Shown here piece after piece: positions 34,601-37,902 of a stretch of DNA of 37,902 nucleotides; the stretch's first letter is position 1; every line of letters begins with the position of its first letter. Origin of the DNA: Bacteroidia bacterium (GTDB taxonomy: Bacteria > Bacteroidota > Bacteroidia > Flavobacteriales > Flavobacteriaceae); NCBI GenBank assembly GCA_030429455.1, contig JAUIFC010000015.1:1-37902 (forward strand). Reading direction: 5' to 3'. Both the position numbers and the translations under genes were made by a program. Under the pieces are notes generated by a model that worked only from the letters and a program-made list of their open reading frames with translations, was not told the DNA's origin and made no database searches.

Positions 34601-34832
34601 TTCCAGAATTCACCGTTTTCCAAACTCCTCCTGAACCGACAGCCACGTACCATACATTTTCATTATGGGGATGAATGGCTATATCGGCAATTCGTCCTGA
34701 AGTGAAGGCAGGTCCAATATTTCTAAATTTTAGCCCTGAAAAGGTACTTTGCGTAATGTCCTGAGCATGGATTGAAAAGCTTATCAGTACGATAAACATC
34801 CAACTCAATTTTGATTTAAATAGTAATTTCAT
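31605..34832 (-). CDS. exported sortilin/VPS10-like Asp-box beta-propeller protein
   Basis: The 1075-residue product belongs to the large Bacteroidota family often named glycosyl hydrolase on account of BNR repeats, without shown catalysis. A signal peptide (MKLLFKSKLSW to SIHAQ) leads into two successive propellers over residues about 30-770. I count about ten Asp-box-like motifs, for example SVDGGKTW, STDGGETW, STNRGESW, SDNRGDDW, STDKGKSW and TYNGGDNW. The last ~300 residues contain a beta-sandwich-like region (KGFHRVNWRLNYPSM; VTPGTYTATLV) and a helical end. Sialidase catalytic residues (FRIP arginine triad) are not visible. There is no T9SS sorting tail, so it may remain in the periplasm or outer membrane. 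It lies downstream of the RAYT element. Confidence 0.86.
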   Translation of the reverse strand: MKLLFKSKLSWMFIVLISFSIHAQDITQSTFSGLKFRNIGPAFTSGRIADIAIHPHNENVWYVAVGSGGVWKTVNSGTTWKPIFDNQASYSIGAVTIDPNNTHTIWVGTGENVGGRHVAFGDGVYVSHDDGNSWKNMGLKNSEHISKIVVHPKDSNTIWVVSQGPLWTSGGERGVYKSVDGGKTWNKTLGDDEWVGATDLVIDPRDPDVLYAATWQRHRTVAGYLGGGPGTALHKSTDGGETWKKLTKGIPGSNLGKIGLAISPFNPDVIYAAIELDRTKGGVFMSTNRGESWTKQSDAVSGGTGPHYYQELYASPHHEGKLFLMNNYVQVSDDHGKTFYTMNERNKHVDSHAMAFKASDPNYILFGTDGGLYETFDLTKSWKYIRNLPITQYFKLAVDDSEPFYKIYGGTQDNGSHGGPSQTMYSDGITNSDWWKTLGADGHQSATEPGNPNITYGEFQQGALWRIDQTTRETVFIQPQAREGDPYERFNWDAPILVSPHNPKRIYFASQRVWRSDNRGDDWNPISEDLTLNQERMEIPYYGKQQSWDNAWDVNAMSNYNTITSLAESPQQEGLIYAGTDDGIIQTTEDGGNTWRKFTLSSVKGLEDVPFVNDVRADLFDANVVYAAVDNHKYGDYKPYILKSTDKGKSWKMISGDLPERLLVWRLVQDHVDKDLIFAATEYGVYFTYNGGDNWVKLKGGVPNISFRDITIQRRENDLVAASFGRGFFILDDISPLRNFDASMLDKEATLFETKDAYWYRQWSRVGSQGDAEYKAPNAPFGATFTYYLSEKVKSLKDVRKKREKTNTDFPGWEALEKEKNQDKPAVLFIIKDEKGNIVNTIKGKNSKGFHRVNWRLNYPSMRGERLSQKGDGIGTGRVMVTPGTYTATLVKRVDGVTTTLQGPQEFKVVPLYEGYLPRKSFDEMNQFREEVFAFQQDLTATGMVMTQQLQKVAAMKRAANKTTAPNDEILKDINAARLQLLVVEKMLRGSDVKDEIGERSNPTASDGGGLSWRAFGNTYGPTGTHKGLLERVKKQLKTVKTDLKSISESVLPGIETRLKAAGAPWIEGQGLIEN

Positions 34833-34869
34833 GTTGTTTTGAGTTAATTTATTATTTATAGGTATTAAA

Positions 34870-34900
34870 GGTTACACTTCAAGTGAAACCCTTAGTAAGT
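34870..34900 (+). repeat. left palindromic REP next to the transposase gene
   Basis: GGTTACACTT and AAGTGAAACC form a nearly perfect stem (one mismatch) around a single base, followed by CCCTTAGTAAG-like sequence. The core CACTTCAAGTGAAACCCT recurs with one change in the right-hand palindrome (35549-35566) in the same orientation. Confidence 0.75.
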
Positions 34901-34904
34901 GAAC

Positions 34905-35501
34905 TTAGTATATAAATTCTTTTGTACGTTCTTTATTGATTAATTTTCCATTCCTATTTCCGTAAAAATCACTTGCAGACGAAAATTCCCAATCTCTAAT
35001 CTCTGCAACCAATCCAGCCTTTACGGGATTCTCATGGATATAATTAAAACAAATTTGCGGATACTGTTTTTCTGTATTTTCTATATTAATAGTTGTGCCA
35101 TATTCTGTTTTTATAAAATTTGGGGTTAAGCCCTTAAAACAAGTAAGACATATAGCCTTGGTTTCTTTTCTAAATAATGATCCTGTTCGATTTTCTTGTT
35201 TATTAATTGCTCGAGTATAACTTCTTAACATAATACCTAAAGATTGATTAAAGCTACGTTTTTTAATATTCGTTTTACTCAGAAAAGAGTTTTCATTTTC
35301 AATGTTAAACAGTTTTTTAACATAAACCATTAAATGAAAATGATTTGGCATTAAACACCAAGCGAGAATGTCCGCATGGGGTAAAACAAATGTTCTGATT
35401 TTATTCAGGAAAAATAAATAATTAGACCTAGAAAAGAAAATCGGCTGTCTGTTATTGCCTTGGTTATAAATATGATAAAGATGATTTTCTTGAAAGTTCA
35501 T
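34905..35501 (-). mobile_element. REP-associated tyrosine transposase (RAYT, Y1/HUH family)
   Basis: The intact 198-residue single-strand DNA transposase is related to IS200/IS605 TnpA. The metal-binding HUH motif is HFH at 54-56 in LMPNHFHLMVYV. SLFRKETKAI near 108-117 fits the typical G-SLF-K motif. FNYIHENPVKAGLV contains Y154, a conserved family tyrosine; which tyrosine is catalytic I cannot decide from sequence alone. RAYTs normally stay at one locus and mobilise short palindromic REP sequences rather than themselves. That fits the palindromes at 34870-34900 and 35518-35586 on both sides. Hence I regard the whole 34870-35586 segment as a RAYT-REP unit placed between the ggt-like and sortilin-like genes. 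Confidence 0.9.
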
Positions 35502-35517
35502 ATTTCATTTGATTGAT

Positions 35518-35586
35518 GTTAGTAAGGGGGGTTTTTAACTCAGGGCTTCACTTCGAGTGAAACCCTGACTTAAAACCCTTACTAAC
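35518..35586 (+). repeat. right palindromic REP, long imperfect hairpin
   Basis: The outer arms are GTTAGTAAGG (35518-35527) and CCTTACTAAC (35577-35586). The inner stem CAGGGCTTCACT pairs with AGTGAAACCCTG around a TCG loop, with T- and A-rich positions between. The repeat overlaps the last base of the ggt-like stop codon, so it sits in that gene's 3' end and could act as its transcript end, though no T run follows. Confidence 0.82.
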
Positions 35587-37298
35587 TAATATCCTGCGGC
35601 TTGACCGTCTTTTCTGCTTTCCGATGCGCCGTGAAAAACTTTATTTTTGTTGTCCCACATTATGGCTTGGTAGCCTCCATAAACGCCCCTTGCTGTTCCT
35701 ATTCTGTGTCCTTTGTCCATAAGACCTCGTATGGTTTTGTAAGGAATACCCGATTCTGTTCGTACTGTTCCCGTATTTGTTGTGGTTGCTCCCATTGGGC
35801 TTGCGCCACCGGTGTGGTCCCATCGTGGCGCGTCTCCAGCTTCTTGAATATTCATGCCAAAATCTACAATATTCATGATGATCTGTGTATGTCCCATGGG
35901 TTGAAAATCGCCTCCCATGACTCCAAAACTCATAAACGGTTTTCCGTCTTTGGTAACAAAAGCAGGAATTATAGTATGAAAAGGACGTTTGTTAGGCTCG
36001 TAGGTGTTGGCTTGACCACGTTTTAAGCTGAACAACTCGCCCCTGTCTTGCAACATAAAGCCAAGTCCTGGAGGCACCATTCCAGACCCCATACCACGAT
36101 AATTACTTTGAATTAAAGAAATCATATTCCCATCTTTATCGGCGACAGTCATATAAATGGTTTCTCCTGCGGAAATCTCTCCAGCAGAATAACGGCCTGC
36201 ACGTTCACCAATTTCAGCACGTCTTTTATTGGCATATGCATCAGATAACAATTCTTCGACGGGCACATCAAAGAAGTCCATGTCGGCATAGTATTTAGCT
36301 CTGTCTTCAAAAGCTAATTTTTTGGCTTCTGTAAACAAATGAAGATGCTCTGCACTGCCGAATTCAATTTTAGAAAAATCATAACCTTCTAAAATTTGAA
36401 GCATTTGCAAAGCAGCAATACCCTGACCATTAGGCGGTAATTCCCAAACATCGTAACCTCTATAGTTTACGGAAACAGGCTCGACCCATTCCGAATAGTG
36501 ACTTGCTAAATCTTTTGTCGATAGAAATCCACCTTGTTCTTTAATAAAGTTAGCAATGGTTTTTGCGACCTTACCTTTATAAAATCCATCTCTGCCTTTC
36601 TTCGCAAGTATTCTATAAGTTTCTGCCAAATATGGGTTTTTGTATACCTCACCTTCATTTGGCAAAAGACCGCCGTTTTGGGCCATGTAAGTTGCTTCAA
36701 TATTTGGAAATCCTTTAGACATATAATAAGGTATACTTCGTTGCATATACCAAGCAATGAGTTCTGTTAAAGGAAATCCTTTTTCGGCATAGTCTATCGC
36801 TGGCGCCAAAATATCTGTCATCGGTTTCGAACCAAATTTTTTGTGCAATTCAAACCAACCATCAACAGCACCTGGAACACTAACTGGCAATGGACCAAGT
36901 GAAGGAATTTTTTTCATGTTCTCAGATTCGAAATACTCTAATGTCAAGTCTTGAGGCGAGCGTCCACTGGCGTTTAGGCCATAAAGTTTTTGGCTTTTTG
37001 CATCCCAAACGATTGCAAATAAATCGCCACCAATACCGCAACCTGTAGGTTCCATAAGTCCTAAAGCGGCATTTGCAGCGATTGCCGCATCTATAGCATT
37101 ACCACCATCTTTAAGAATATCTAACCCAATTTGAGTTGCCAAAGGTTGGCTGGTAGCCACCATGCCATTTTGCCCCAAAACTACCGATCGAGTGGCAAAA
37201 CTTTCACCTGTAACACGATCTTGGGCAATGGCATTAGAGAAAATTAAAACACAAATGATGAGAAAAGCACAAGTGTTTTTTAAGTAAAATAAATTCAT
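35586..37298 (-). CDS. ggt: exported gamma-glutamyltransferase-like Ntn hydrolase
   Basis: Proteins of this family mature by autocleavage into large and small subunits and transfer or hydrolyse gamma-glutamyl groups, usually in the periplasm. A signal peptide (residues 1-25, ending NAIAQ) is followed by VVLGQNGMVATSQPLATQ and the typical DGGNAIDAAIAANAALGLMEP. The expected new N-terminus of the small subunit is T380 in GETIYMTVADKDGN. The classic sequence at this point is TTHY or TTHF, so the nucleophile is kept but the next two residues differ, as in YwrD-like members. SFGVMGGDFQPMGHTQI further on is family-typical. The 570-residue length is normal. True substrate (glutathione or another gamma-glutamyl or amide compound) is therefore uncertain. 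Confidence 0.9.
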   Translation of the reverse strand: MNLFYLKNTCAFLIICVLIFSNAIAQDRVTGESFATRSVVLGQNGMVATSQPLATQIGLDILKDGGNAIDAAIAANAALGLMEPTGCGIGGDLFAIVWDAKSQKLYGLNASGRSPQDLTLEYFESENMKKIPSLGPLPVSVPGAVDGWFELHKKFGSKPMTDILAPAIDYAEKGFPLTELIAWYMQRSIPYYMSKGFPNIEATYMAQNGGLLPNEGEVYKNPYLAETYRILAKKGRDGFYKGKVAKTIANFIKEQGGFLSTKDLASHYSEWVEPVSVNYRGYDVWELPPNGQGIAALQMLQILEGYDFSKIEFGSAEHLHLFTEAKKLAFEDRAKYYADMDFFDVPVEELLSDAYANKRRAEIGERAGRYSAGEISAGETIYMTVADKDGNMISLIQSNYRGMGSGMVPPGLGFMLQDRGELFSLKRGQANTYEPNKRPFHTIIPAFVTKDGKPFMSFGVMGGDFQPMGHTQIIMNIVDFGMNIQEAGDAPRWDHTGGASPMGATTTNTGTVRTESGIPYKTIRGLMDKGHRIGTARGVYGGYQAIMWDNKNKVFHGASESRKDGQAAGY

Positions 37299-37432
37299 CT
37301 AAAATGTTTAATATTAATTTAATAGCTTTAAAAATAGTTAACTTATCAATTCATCGATTATAATTCAGAATATATTAAGTTATTTTAAGGATATTATTAG
37401 AGACTTGTAAAAAATGAAAAAGTTTAAATTGG

Positions 37433-37476
37433 CACTATTGAAACTTGATTTTTACAATAAAACAACTTCAATAGTG
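37433..37476. repeat. perfect 10-bp inverted repeat upstream of pbpC
   Basis: CACTATTGAA (37433-37442) and TTCAATAGTG (37467-37476) form a perfect inverted repeat around a 24-base AT-rich spacer, 21 bp before the pbpC start. It could be a regulator half-site pair or a hairpin in the leader. No known regulator can be named. Confidence 0.55.
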
Positions 37477-37497
37477 TTAAATTCGTTATGAAATCAG

Positions 37498-37902
37498 ATG
37501 CGGTTGATTAAAAAGAAATACGTAAACAGAGTAGTTATCCTAGCGTGTGCATTTATGCTTCTCTTTTGGTGGTTTTCGTTGCCAAAAGTGCTGTTCGATG
37601 CTCCGCTTTCAACAGTAGTGTGGAGCGAAAATAGGTCGCTTTTAGGTGCGCGAGTGGCTTCAGACGAACAATGGCGATTTCCCGCTCAAGATAGTATTCC
37701 TGAAAAATTTAAGTCCTGTATCACTTATTTTGAAGACGAGTATTTCGACTATCATTTTGGTTTTAATCCTATTTCTATAACAAAGGCTTTTTGGCATAAT
37801 TTGACGAATGACAATAAAAGAGGTGGAAGCACTTTGACACAGCAAGTAATTCGTTTATCCAGAGGAAATACAAAGCGAAATTATGTTGAAAAATTGATTG
37901 AA
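37498..37902 (+). CDS. pbpC: penicillin-binding protein 1C, 5' part (runs off the window)
   Basis: The 135 visible codons encode the N-terminus of a bifunctional PBP of the PBP1C type, an inner-membrane enzyme with glycosyltransferase and transpeptidase-like domains facing the periplasm. One membrane anchor (about residues 11-29, VVILACAFMLLFWWFSLP) follows a basic start (MRLIKKKYVNR). The glycosyltransferase 51 domain is open, with the catalytic-Glu motif TYFEDEYFDYHFG and then RGGSTLTQQVIRL. The reading frame is intact up to the last base. No stop is reached, so the length cannot be compared. In other bacteria pbpC is often next to the alpha-2-macroglobulin gene; here that gene is about 18.9 kb upstream on the same strand. 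Confidence 0.9.
   Translation, partial: MRLIKKKYVNRVVILACAFMLLFWWFSLPKVLFDAPLSTVVWSENRSLLGARVASDEQWRFPAQDSIPEKFKSCITYFEDEYFDYHFGFNPISITKAFWHNLTNDNKRGGSTLTQQVIRLSRGNTKRNYVEKLIE

Noticed and set aside
31605-34832. Sialidase or other active glycosidase
   Set aside because: Asp boxes are structural repeats of beta-propellers; the sialidase arginine triad and acidic catalytic residues are not visible.
35601-36026. 141-codon plus-strand open frame inside the ggt-like gene
   Set aside because: Antisense shadow; Cys- and Ser-rich without a plausible fold.

Overview
The window reads as chromosomal DNA of a marine or environmental Flavobacteriaceae-type bacterium (Bacteroidota). The evidence is AT-rich sequence, starts without Shine-Dalgarno motifs, several upstream elements of the Bacteroidota promoter type (TTG-N19-TAnnTTTG), a RemB-like gliding protein, a GH16 enzyme with a type-A T9SS sorting tail, an alpha-2-macroglobulin lipoprotein and a Bacteroidota-type EF-G2. 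No tRNA, rRNA or CRISPR array is visible. Genus and species cannot be set from the sequence alone.

Layout. 1-6.7 kb (+ strand): ahcY with a strong terminator, recQ, a 340-bp gap with a possible gene remnant, a RemB-like outer-membrane protein, and an AlkD-like glycosylase. 6.8-10.1 kb (- strand): a compact unit of amino-acid dehydrogenase, NhaD Na+/H+ antiporter and a conserved unknown protein. 10.1-13.1 kb: anmK and rnpA diverge, followed by a poorly conserved stretch with a small lipoprotein gene and two gene-like remnants. 13.1-21.9 kb (+): a very large thioester alpha-2-macroglobulin lipoprotein and a SNF2 helicase. 21.9-25.2 kb: a secreted laminarinase-like GH16 (-) and an uncharacterised polytopic membrane protein (+). 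25.6-28.2 kb (-): an EF-G2-type GTPase homologue followed 11 bp downstream by a small coiled-coil gene, closed by a hairpin terminator. 28.4-30.6 kb (+): an SLC12-like cation-chloride cotransporter. 30.6-37.3 kb (-): dienelactone hydrolase-like lipoprotein, sortilin/Asp-box propeller protein, a REP-associated transposase lying between palindromic repeats, and a periplasmic gamma-glutamyltransferase-like Ntn hydrolase. The window ends inside pbpC (+).

The genes are mostly housekeeping or cell-envelope functions: peptidoglycan recycling (anmK) and synthesis (pbpC), periplasmic protease defence (alpha-2-macroglobulin), secreted or exported hydrolases, and ion homeostasis (NhaD, SLC12). The most noteworthy points are the EF-G2 whose G3 motif lacks the catalytic histidine, together with its co-transcribed coiled-coil neighbour; the RAYT with its palindromes; the separation of alpha-2-macroglobulin from pbpC by about 19 kb; and gene remnants in the 3.6-3.9 and 12.0-13.0 kb gaps. 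I see no clear multi-gene defence, secondary-metabolite or phage system.
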